Source of the DNA: Acanthornis magna
Taxonomy: Eukaryota; Chordata; Aves; Passeriformes; Acanthizidae
DNA length: 64,000 nt
Direction of reading: 5' to 3'
Assembly (NCBI GenBank): GCA_036785705.1
Contig: JAWUZG010000032.1
Location: 16,983,501 to 17,047,500, forward strand
Position 1 is the stretch's first letter; every line of letters starts with the position of its first letter. Below the pieces are notes generated by a model, which was not told the origin of the DNA, did not search any database, and saw nothing but the letters and a program-made list of their open reading frames with translations. A program made the position numbers and the translations under genes. Positions 39,712 through 50,500 of the stretch are shown here, in pieces.

Positions 39712-39832
39712 CCTCCTGTTCCTGCTGTCCCTGCTGTCCCTGCTGCTGCTCCCGCGGCGGGGGCAGAGCGGCGGGAGGGGCGCGGGGCGCGCAGCACGTG
39801 CGGCGCACGGCGGACGCGGCGCGGCACCAGCA

Positions 39833-39839
39833 ACTTCCG
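39833..39839 (+). promoter_or_regulatory. ETS/GABP-type site
   Basis: ACTTCCG, the reverse complement of the core CGGAAGT, lies about 120 bp upstream of the MDN1 start codon, where housekeeping promoters often carry it. The match is by eye only. Confidence 0.5.
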
Positions 39840-39889
39840 CTCGGCCGCCGTCACGGGAAGCGCGGCCACCGCCCCGCCCCCCGCGCCGG

Positions 39890-39902
39890 ACTACAGCTCC
39901 CG
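39890..39902 (+). promoter_or_regulatory. ZNF143/M4-type element
   Basis: ACTACAGCTCCCG fits the vertebrate promoter motif ACTAYRNNNCCCR exactly and is followed by GCGTGC, resembling the longer ZNF143 site. It lies about 180 bp upstream of the MDN1 ATG, as expected for a core promoter element. Confidence 0.6.
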
Positions 39903-40189
39903 GCGTGCAGCGCGCGGCCCCTCTCCCGCCGCGGGCGCCGTCCGGGAGCGGAGCGAGGCGCTCCCGCTGTCTCAGGGCGCTGGAAGACCGCGCGTGTGGG
40001 GCTGCGTTTGCCGCGTCCTCGGCCTGCAGTGCTCCCTGCTTCCCGGAGAGCCATCTGCCGCTGCCGCCGCAGGACTCTCCTGCCCGCGAGCCCTTTAAAT
40101 CTGGGTCAGGGAGGCGGCCGAGGGCGGGCGGTGACGGACGCAGCAGCGGGTGGCCCCGGCTCGGGCGGCAGGAGCGTTACGCCCCCGGC

Positions 40190-40339
40190 GGCAGCCGCTC
40201 GCGGAGGCCGAGCGCGGCTGTCGGGCGGTAACGATGTCCCTGCAGGGGTTTGGCAGCGCGATCGCCGACAGCAGCAGCCGCTGGGATTAAACCTCGGGCT
40301 TCCCGGGAGTACGGCCGCAGCAGCGGGGAACGGCAGCAG
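40190..40339 (+). other. CASP8AP2: Candidate CASP8AP2 5' UTR exon 1
   Basis: A non-coding first exon must lie upstream because the coding exon at 41461 opens with a splice acceptor (ctcacag). The best donor in the island is CAGCAG|gtgagc after 40339. The start at 40190 is arbitrary. Weaker alternatives are after 40827 (gtgact) and near 41047 (gtacgg). Confidence 0.4.
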
Positions 40340-40590
40340 GTGAGCGCGTGTGTGTCGTGCGGCGCTGTCCCGGGCAGCCTCCAGCGGCCGCGGCACCAAG
40401 CCTGCGTGACCAGCGAGTGCCGTGAGCTCCGGGCCGGAGCAGGCAAGAGGCTCCAGGCTCATGCCGCCTGGGAGCAGCGCGCGATTTCCCGCGCTCGGGG
40501 CCGGGCCGGGATGGGGCCCGTGGTCGGGAATGGGCGAGGGGGCGGGGCCACGGCGGAGGGGGCGGGGCGCGGCCGCCCCGCGCGCCTCAA

Positions 40591-40601
40591 TTTGGCGCCA
40601 A
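40591..40601. promoter_or_regulatory. E2F-type palindromic site
   Basis: TTTGGCGC fits the E2F consensus TTTSSCGC, and the ten bases TTGGCGCCAA (40592-40601) form a perfect palindrome. Depending on the true start site, it is either in the CASP8AP2 promoter or in its first intron. Confidence 0.6.
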
Positions 40602-41460
40602 CTGCCCGGGGCCGGGGCGGGGCCTGTGGCGTCGCGGCGGCGGATGCGCCGTGCGGCTGCGGCCGTTGGCTGCCGCGGCGCTGGCCCCGCCCCCGCGCCC
40701 GGCCTGCGGCACCGCGGCGGCGGCCAGTGAGCGCTCCGGCCCTGCCCGGGTCCCGCCGCACCGCACCCCCGGCACCGCACCGCGGCGCGGCACCCCCCGG
40801 GCACAACCTGCCCGCCCCGCACCGCCGGTGACTGTGGGAGCCGCGGCTGAGGGTGCTCCTGCCCTGACCCCCGAGAGGTCCCGAGCTCATCCGCTGTGGC
40901 AGGAATTGGGGCGGGCGGGACCCCCTTCCCGCCTGTGCAAGGGGGGCGAGGCCTGGGGAGTGAGGAAGGGCCGCTGCCTCTGAACGGCCTGGCCGCTGCT
41001 CTGCCGTGCCTGTGCCTTCGCCTTCCCCCCGCCAGCCCCCCGGCTCGGTACGGGGTGGACTGCTGGTATCAGACATGGGGAAGTTGCTCGTGAATGGTCA
41101 GTAGGGAAGAAATCAGAATTGCCAAATCAGGTTATTTTAGCCGGGTAAGATGCACGTTCAGATAACTTGTTCATAGAATGCAGTGCTAATTTTCATATCA
41201 AAGTTTATAGGGTCTATTAGAGACAGATAAAGATCTTCAGAATGCTTATTTAATTAACAGCTAATTTCTTACATTTCTTGAAAGCGGATTTTGTTACCTT
41301 GATACAAGAGTTTTCTCATTCTAGTGCTGGATTTTATTGAAGAGCAAGGGCCACAGGTAACTCAGGTGTAGTTGACATACTTCAAGATGCTACTGATTTC
41401 TGTTGCTGTTCTGAAATCGGCAATTAATTGGTTTTCTTTGCTCTGATATTTTACTCACAG

Positions 41461-41475
41461 ATGGGGAAGCCATAG
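41461..41475 (+). CDS. Four-codon upstream ORF in the CASP8AP2 5' UTR
   Basis: The exon begins directly after the acceptor with ATG GGG AAG CCA TAG (peptide MGKP). The stop is 12 nt before the main ATG at 41488. If the splice acceptor is used as inferred, every transcript containing this exon carries the uORF, though its ATG context depends on the preceding exon. Confidence 0.6.
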   Translation: MGKP

Positions 41476-41487
41476 GGAGTTTGTATC

Positions 41488-41536
41488 ATGGCAGCAGATG
41501 AGGATGGACTGGGACTGTTTGATATCCGCTACAGTG
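41488..41536 (+). CDS. CASP8AP2: CASP8AP2 first coding exon (residues 1-17)
   Basis: Encodes [16 protein letters not shown], matching human MAADDDNGDGTSLFDVF. The whole exon is 41461-41536, with acceptor ctcacag; the donor is GTG|gtaaga, phase 1. Confidence 0.95.
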
Positions 41537-44500
41537 GTAAGAAGTGTTAGATTGCTTTCTGGTTGGCAGGGAATTAATGCAAGCAGTCTTGTGCGAATAA
41601 ATAGGTCCAAATATAACTTAGAAACACATTTGAAGTTGGGACAAATATTGATGAGCTTTATCTGTAGTTAAATGGCTATACAGTATCATTGTAAGCCATA
41701 TCCTGATAGTAAGTTTGTATTTAAAACCATAACTCTGTACTTCGGATTTTTGGAATGTTTGAGGGGTTGCCTAGAACTGGTGTCTCCCCTGTCTTTCATG
41801 GTGTACAATTTAACCTTCGGCTGTATCTTAATGAAGCTTGGATTTGAACAGTTATGGGCACAGCTCCTTTGTTTGCTGTTTGTAAGAGCCAATGTGCTGT
41901 CATCTGCCACATTACCCATAATCAAGGTACTCTTTACTTCCAGCTCCACAGTTGGTTGACTTGACACATATTTGTGAGATTCCCAGCCGCAGAAGGACTG
42001 TGGATATTGATGTTTTTCTTTATAGAAATAATATTTGCAGAACTGGAGAGGTTCACATAGAGGAGACAAGAGTGAAAAGAGGCATTGGAAAAAGACATGA
42101 AGAGAGACTGAGGAGATTTAGATTAAAATACGTTTACAGAACCAGTTAGTGTGTGAGTAGATGGCAATACTGAAGCAAATTGTTTGTATTATGATACAGA
42201 CTGCTACAATACTTTCTTTTTAGGAAGAAATGTTTCTTTTAACAGTAGCGGTTTTATTATGCCAATTCTTTCATTTTTGTTTTTGAGTTGTATAACTTTT
42301 GTATTCAGTGTATTCTAGAAAACAGTTTCAAAGTTAGATGAAGTTCATTTAGTTTATAATTTTAAATTTTTTTCCATGTAATTTGCTTTATGCACAGTTC
42401 TTGTAGTGTTTACAAGACTGATCTTACAAGACTGTCTTTGCTCCCTGGTGACTAAAGATCTTTTCTCCACAGTAGCAGTAGTCTGCTGGATAAAATTTTC
42501 TTTTACTGGTTTGTGCTATTGCTTCTACTATTATCTACTGCTGTAGGATCACAGCTACACTTACTTTATGGAAAAGATAGAGTTTGCAGTTTGCTAAATG
42601 ATTACTCTGCCCTTTTTTTTTTTTTTTTTTTTCATTGCTTTAGCTGAAGCTTCTCCCTTCAGGGAAGGAGATGAGAGCTCAGTGGATATTTATGATGGCT
42701 TGGACAGCAGTTTGTCGGTTTCTGGTAGGTTAATTGTGTCTCACTGCTTGGCTTGGAGCATTGTAGAGTTTCTGCTTCTTAGGCTGATTTCAAGTAAAAC
42801 AATATTTAGCTTTAAGTTTACATTTAGCTGGTGTAACCTATGCTTCAGTGAGCAACTTGTTTAAATACAAGACATATATGTTAGGCTGTATAAATGCAGC
42901 AGAGAATTCTTGTATCTATTAGCTGAATGAATGAAAGACGGTTTTCCTCTGATATTGGCTATTTAAACAGACTTTGGCATGTAAAGAGGTGCAGAGAAAC
43001 CTTAGCTATTTTATCTGTGCCTTGATATAGGACATTTTACCTTGGGAAAAACACCTTTGTTTTGTGTTTTTGTAAGTTTCAGGACCAGATCCAGCAGTCA
43101 CTGATCATTAAATCCCCAGTGAGAGATCCAAAACATAGTTTCTGTGTGATACAGTATGTTCAGGAGATACATTTAGCCTTTTGATACTTTCCAAATAATT
43201 TGACATGCTAATGTGAATTAATTTCCTCTTTCAATTCCTTTGAAGGTGAGAAATAAATAGATCCGGCATATGTTCTTTTTCATAAGCCTTAGTGTACTGT
43301 TTAATGAAATGCTGTTTCTAGTATTTAAGCAATTATTTCTCTCCTGGTCTTACTGCTGTAAGACCATTTAATTTTTATGGAAGGACTGTACTGTATCCTA
43401 CAGACGTAAAGCACCTATATATCTTTTTCTCACTTTACATTTTGTATTTCTTAAGTTCATATTTCGCATATGGAGGTGCACTGTTCAGTAAATATTAAAG
43501 ACACAAGGAGGAGTGACAATGCAATGAAAACATTTTATACAGTCCAGTTTTGAAGGACGTTGTTATTCTAGGTTTGAAGAGAGAACGGGTGACATCTTTG
43601 CTCTGTACAGATAAGATGTTATTTTTATGTCATCTTGTCTTGTGTTATTAGTACTTTTTCCATCATGGTATTGTCCAAAGGATTGAAGCATAACTTTGAT
43701 AGCTGACTTCATTTATCTGTCTGCAAATGCATCTGTATTTCAGGGGTGTCATAAGCCAGGTCCTGTCAGTTAAGTGTATTTGGTGAACAGAGCACCCAGG
43801 CTGATTCGAGAGAAAAGTGCTGTTATCTGAATTGTTTAGGTGTTGGCTTGTCAGTTGGTTTTGATTGTTTGGGTTTTTTTTCATTTCACTTTCATTTCAC
43901 TTACAGAGGACTGTCTCAAGAAATCTTTGTAAGTTATTGCAATATGATATGCCACGAGCATGTAATAATTCTTTATTTTGTGTGTTGTTGCCTTGTAAGT
44001 ACAAGAAGTAAAACCCAAATGCACAGACAGTATAGAACAATCTACACAATGCAACACGGCTAGAAAAATACCTTTTTCCTTATGTAATTGATTTTCTTTA
44101 TATAGACAATTTTGCTCCAAATTCTACACCGTCTAGAAACAGCTTAAATTTATTTGATGAGATACTAATTGAAGAAGGGACTGCAAAGAAAGCGTCCTAT
44201 GATGAGGTATGTATTACCATGGAAAAACAAATTCTGGTGTTTTGGGGGGGTGTCTGTTTCAAATTTTCTTGTGTAAAAAGTAGAGTACAGAAAATTATGT
44301 CAGCATGCTCACATTGTTGAAAAAATAGGCAAACTGTTTTAAAATAGTAAAAGCAAGAGTGTGCTAATAAACTTTTAGGACAACAAGTTCATCTGAATAA
44401 GTGAATCTGTCATTCTGTGACATGTCTCTTCTCATTTCTCATCCTTGGCATGCAGTTCATGTATCAGCTGGATTATGGGAATATGTATTGTGATTTACTC

Positions 44501-47500
44501 TAGTCGAGGATCTGTTCAGGCATCTGATACAAAGCTAGTCTTGACATTTCTCCAAACAAATTTTATCAGAGTAAAGCAGATAAATCTATGACTTATTGTA
44601 TGTGTTGTTAAATTCTGTACTTGAGACTGAAGGTGGCTGTGCAGTAGGTAACTGCTTCTAGCAAATCAAGACAAAACTCACTTAAGCAGCGTCACCAATC
44701 CTGGCCTATAAGACACATTTAAAGAGTGTAAAGGGGACAGACATCCACAGATATTAGAAGGAGCAGGAGTGTAACCTCCAGGACTCTACTGAGTGATGAA
44801 AATGCCACTTTGCAAGTTTCAAAGCTGTACACTGTGTGTTTAAATGGAAGTTGTCCATTCTCCTGGGAGTTTTGTCACTATCTACCTCTAAAGAAGAGCT
44901 CATGCCAAATTTATTTGTGATCTCAGCAGGATCGTGTCTTTTGCAGTCCAGGTTTGTTTGTAGTAACTTTTTGTTGTGTTTTTCCTTACCTGTTCCATGG
45001 TACTCAAAGTCTGACAAGCAAGTTCCCATCTATTTGGCTCTCAGAACTCCTGCTCCTTGATGATCATGTCTTCAATTTCACAATGATATGGCTTCCTGTT
45101 ATTCTTTAGCCTATTACTGTTAGGCAAGCACACATAGATTTTCTCTTATCTGAGTGTGTTGTTTTAGAGACCTGTGTATCAGTTGGAGCATATTGAAGCC
45201 TTTTGTTTCAATATGGCTTTAATATGTTACTTTGGGGGGGAAAACAGAGGTTTGTAATGTACATTACTGTGTTAGTTGACTATAAATCTTCTATATAATT
45301 AAGTCCACTTCTGTGCTCTGAATTCTTCTCTCTCTGACAGTTGCAGGCAGAATATGGAAAGTGTCAGCAGCAAATTAAAGAGTTGATGAAGAAATTTAAG
45401 GAAATACAGGCACAGGTATTGTACTTCAATGAGAAATATTGTCAAGATCATGCAAAGTAAATTGAATATTGCTTTGAGAAAGCAATTTCATGTGCTTTCC
45501 AGATTTGATCCATTGCATGGATCTGCTAGCACCTAGCACCTGCTGGTTTGTAAAGCACCCCAGCAGGTGCTAGGAGCTTGGTCTGCCTAGGATGGTTGCT
45601 GGGATAGCCTACTGACAAAATCAGTAGGTAAATTCATTTGTTGCACAATGTTGTGTGCAGTAAGACTTTATTTGGTTAAAAGCTGTCTTTTATCTTCTTA
45701 GTTAGAAAGTAAATTTGTCAAATGAATAGTTATTAGAAAGGTATCCAGTACCCTTGTTTTTTTAATGCACTAGGGAGAGTGTTGCAAAGATACCTGAGCT
45801 GTCATTAGAACTGGAAGTGTGGATGTCTGTGTTGCTTTGAGCACAGTGCTATTTTGATAAGTCTGAACTGCTCTTCAGCTTGAGCTGGTGTTCCCTTGCT
45901 GTGCTATTCTATAGAGCTGGATTATCTGGGGCAATTCTGTGGTGTCCTCTTACACGTAAGTCCCGAACGTTCTAAGATTTGCAATGGTAAGCAGCTGCTG
46001 CCCTGTGACATTTCTGTATTGTTTTCTGCAAAACTTGTCTGCCTTTCTGAGCAGGCTTTGCCAAGGACAATTATCAAGAGAAGGGATTATTTCTGGGATT
46101 GATAGGGTTCTAGAATATCATACCTAGAAATGTTGGAATGATAGAGTGCCCAAAGTTGGTTTTGATGCCCTGAAAGAAATGCAATTACCCTCTTTCTCTG
46201 AAAGTGCTTAAAAGCTACATTTCTCATTTGACACAATGACCAAGAAAGCAATAAACTGAGTAAAAGAATGAAGCAAAGAGAGGCGGATTATCATTTTTTG
46301 GTTCTATGGTTACTTGTTTTATGGCGTATTTCAGTTTTAACTGTATGCTTAAAATGTTTGAAATAATTACCAGGAACAGAAATGTGAGCATAAATGTGAG
46401 CAATGTGAAAAAAACAAAACAACTTCTTTGGTTCTCAATAATTCTGATTTCTTCAACACAGTTTATATATGTTCTACTGTCACTTTTCCAATGATGGGAC
46501 ATTTTCTAATGGCTGTTTTGCGCTGTTTTTCATTACATGTTTGGATACACAAGTTAATTCTTGTTTTTTCTCTCCCTCTCTCTCTTGCTGTCTGTTTTAT
46601 ATATATTTAAAATAGAATGTCATTCTACAGAACGAAAACCAAGCTCTCAAAAAGAATATTTCAGCCCTTATCAAAACAGCAAGAGTGGAGATTAACCGAA
46701 AGGATGAAGAAATCAGTCATCTCCATCAGAGGTACAAATAGACAGTAGAACTGAAAACATGCTGTTTGTCTGATCATGTTTATATACTTGTTAGAAATTT
46801 TTGTGTGTGTTTCAAGAAAAATTATTGAAAAATATCATTGCTTAGTAAATAAATGCGTAGTTTAGAACCAGTACAATCAGAGGAAATACGTAAGTATCTG
46901 CTTCTCTTGGTGACATCTTTGGTTTCTACTTAAAGCAAGAAGGAATCCAAAGGGTGACTATTTGCATGAATTTTTGTTTGTAACTGTTCCTTGTGGGTTA
47001 TCTAACCGTCTTGCATATTTGAAAGCAGATATCTTCCTAGTTTTGAAGCTGAACTGTGTCTGTTTTGTGGCCCCAAGACATGAATTCCATGGAACTTTTC
47101 AGACAACAAATAAAAGAAATAGATTATTTAATGTTTTCCTGGCAAGATATGAAATCCTTGTCCCCAGTGATGGGGAATAACAACTAGAAAATTCTTAGTT
47201 ATTTCCGTGTACTGCTAATGTTACTGCAAGGAGTTGAAAACAGTAAAGTATGGATGGGAGAGCAAGTGGCAGTAAGGTTTCTGAACCACATGGAACCAGA
47301 GCAGGGGTTCAGGATTCAGGACCCCAACTTGTCACTTGTGTCACACATCATTGGTTTGTTTGTATTTTGATTTTACCATTTGATATTTTCTTGCACCAAA
47401 AGGTGTCATAAGGAACACCTTTTCTTGTTCGTTCGACGTTACTGTGCTAAAGGCTAGGCGCATATAAAGTATGCAGGTTTCTTTGCTAAATACAGAAAAT

Positions 47501-50500
47501 TACCAGATACAATCTGATGGAGGTCAGGAGGTTTTGACGTGTAATTCTTTCAGTTGATCAGCTTTCACAAAACAGCTGTCATTTTTACACCCTTGAGTGC
47601 AGTATTCTGAGTTTTTAATTAAATTGTTTGAAAAATACATTTTTTGATTGGACTATTTGACCTTATAAATACTTTACAAGCTAAGTTGCAATACCATCTG
47701 CTGGTGGTGAGAGTTCATGAACAAGGTATTTGATCTAGGTATTTTGGAAGCGTCCATCATGGAAAATTGTGGGGAAAGTGGCACTTTGAGATCTTAGAAA
47801 TGCCTTGTCTGCTGCATGGTTTATAGTAAATTAGCTTAGCTTAAACATTGTATCTATGTGTAAAGATTATTTCAAAATTAGTATTTCTCAGGAAATTGTT
47901 AGTGTTTATCTCCAAAAAAACCCTCAACTATAAAACCACTAAACCAAAAAAACAAGCCTTGGATACAATTACATTAATCACACATGTATACAGATTTAAT
48001 AGCCAGCCTAAAGCACAGCAAAAACTTATCAGTATCCTTCAAAATGAAACGGAAATAGAAGAAGGAGGTTTGTATTACCACAGCTGCAGGAGTGTTTGCA
48101 CTCAGCATTTGGTTCACATCACAATGTCACATTTTTGGAGTATGCCCAGTTGTATAAGGTGTTCATATCATATTTAAATTTACTGTATTGACCCATAGGA
48201 AATACTCAGTTTTATAAAGGAAAATCAAGCCAATTTTGTATTGGAGATAAATACGGAATTATTTTACACTTGCACTGATTCCTTACAATTGGATGCTGAT
48301 TCATCATAGAATTTTAGGCCATATCCAAATGTCTGTGTAGCAGGCATTTCATTCTTGACTCTCTAAAACAGAGCCAGATATTTAATGGTTTGCTGCCATC
48401 ATTTGTTGGTGTGACTTCTGTTTCCTTCTGCATGGATTAGACACCGTCGTTCTTTCTATATCGTGGCGAGTGTATAAGAAGGGTGACTTTGTCTTTTAAT
48501 TATGTTATTTTAATGAAATGTTGTATTGACGGTGGTAGAAAAGGGTCTGGTTGGTTTTGGGGTTTTTTTTGTTGTAGTGGGTTTGGGAGTTTTGTTTGGT
48601 TGGTTTTTTTAATAGTGAGGTAACTGCTGCATTCTGTCAGTATTGAATAGGAGTTTAGGCCATACAGGCTACATGTGCCCTTTTTAATTTAATTTTTAAA
48701 TTATTTTTAATATGATGACTTTTTAGCAGTAGCATGTGGCCTTGATGAGGCTTGGTTATCATAATGTACTACTTGTTCTCTGGAGCTTGCATCAACTCCC
48801 AAATGTGGTAGTTTATTTCCTTATTGATAGTTTTAATTTTTATTTTTTTTAATTTTTTTTTTTTTAAATCACTAATGCTGTAAAGAACAACTTTTTTTTC
48901 CTGGAGGAAAGCTCTTTTTATTGCTGGACAATGAAATACTAATTTGAATTACTGATATTGTTAACTAGGCTCAATACAGTATTTTTTCATAAATCTTGAT
49001 TTTTCTTTAGATTAATTTCTGTGGAAAATATGTATATGAATTATATTCGTTTGTTCTGTGCTGATGGAATATTAAACATCTTTTTATATTGTCCATTTTT
49101 TTTCAGCTTGAAACTGAAAAAAAAAGTGTTAACAATTTTTACAGATACATGGATTCATTGCAGTTCAGTTTTAATTATGTTTAAATAAATTTAAAAACAT
49201 AACTTTTTTTCTTTTTATAAACAGGCTATCGGAATTTCCCAACCATCGAAGTATTTTCACCAGAACATACCTTCCAGGCTCAACTAAAACAAAAGATTCC
49301 AAATTCAGACCCTCTGATTTGGGTGACAATATGAAAATGGAACATAGAGTGAAAAATGACTGTTCAAAAGATGCATACCACGGTTACTCATCTCATAGCA
49401 CGGACAGTGGGAAGTCTGGCCCTGAAAAAAGGAACACTCCGTTTGTGCTGAGGTACCCTCCTGAAGAGCTCTGCAATGATGGTACTCACACGTGTGCACT
49501 GAGCTATGACCATACTTCCAGCAAGGATAACAGAAAAGAAAGAAAAGAAACTAAAAGTAATGAACAGTACAGTAGGGGAAATGTCAACAAATACAAAAGA
49601 GAAGTACATCAGAGCACTGGAAATGATGGTGACAGTGAAGAGGGGAATTCAGATCCTCAACAGAAGCTGAAAACCCTTTCAGAGAAGGCTAGTAAAAATG
49701 AATTGCAACAAAAAAGTCAGAGCATGAAACTCAAATGCAGTCCAAGTGTAGAAAGAAGAGTAGAAAGAACTGTTTCTTCCTGGGAGAAACAGACAGCTGG
49801 TAAAGACAGATTTCAAACAAGAAGCGAATTGTATGCTGATGAAAGATTACAAAATGTATTAAAAAAAGACATCAAAACACATGATAAAGGTGAAAAACAT
49901 TCTGGCCAAAAAAATAAACCGAATGAAAAGTTGCAAGAGCAACCAAGGAGGCCTGGTAGGGGCAGCAGTCCACACTCAAAGAACGAGCATTCAAAGAGTC
50001 TTCATGAATCACGTAAATGTCATGTGGAAGAGTCTAGAAAAGTGAAACACATTGACTGCAAGAGAGAGAGGGGGACAGATGATCATACCTCTCGAGAAGG
50101 AAGGACTTCACCTTCTAATTCCAACAGCAGAGAGCATAAATATGCACGCTTGAAGGAAAGTAGTAGTAGACATGAATGGGAAACAGCACATTCCAAATCG
50201 GAAAGACACAGAACTGAAGAAAAAAGGAAAAGGGAAAGAGAGGATCAGGATGAAAATAGACATTTTAGAAATGAAAAAAAAGTTGCAAAAGAATTTTCTC
50301 ACCAATCTGTAAAAGACTCCAAGAAAGGTACTGATCTTACAAAAAGTGAGAGAAATAAATCCTGTAAACTGGAAGAAACATCCAGATTAGCAGTTAGTTT
50401 AAAAGACAATAAAGTTCGCAAAACTAAAGGTAATCTCACTGGGCCAAAAAGCAAAGACTTAAAACTTAGCTTTATGGAAAAGCTAAATTTAACTCTTTCT

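Larger units (their letters stand above)
39340..41060. promoter_or_regulatory. CpG island and bidirectional promoter of MDN1 and CASP8AP2
   Basis: About 1.7 kb of dense CpG and GC, sharply different from the AT-rich introns on both sides. It contains MDN1 exon 1 and lies upstream of the first CASP8AP2 coding exon on the opposite strand. Several GC boxes (GGGGCGGGG type) occur, for example at 39871-39880, 40541-40549 and 40561-40567. No TATA box is evident. Divergent housekeeping genes are commonly driven by such islands. Confidence 0.92.

Noticed and set aside
39501..40343. 280-codon open frame on the + strand in the CpG island (with 232- and 238-codon frames overlapping on both strands)
   Set aside because: GC-rich DNA has few stop codons, so long frames arise by chance. 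The translation is low-complexity Pro/Ala/Arg/Gly, overlaps MDN1 exon 1 antisense and matches nothing known to me.
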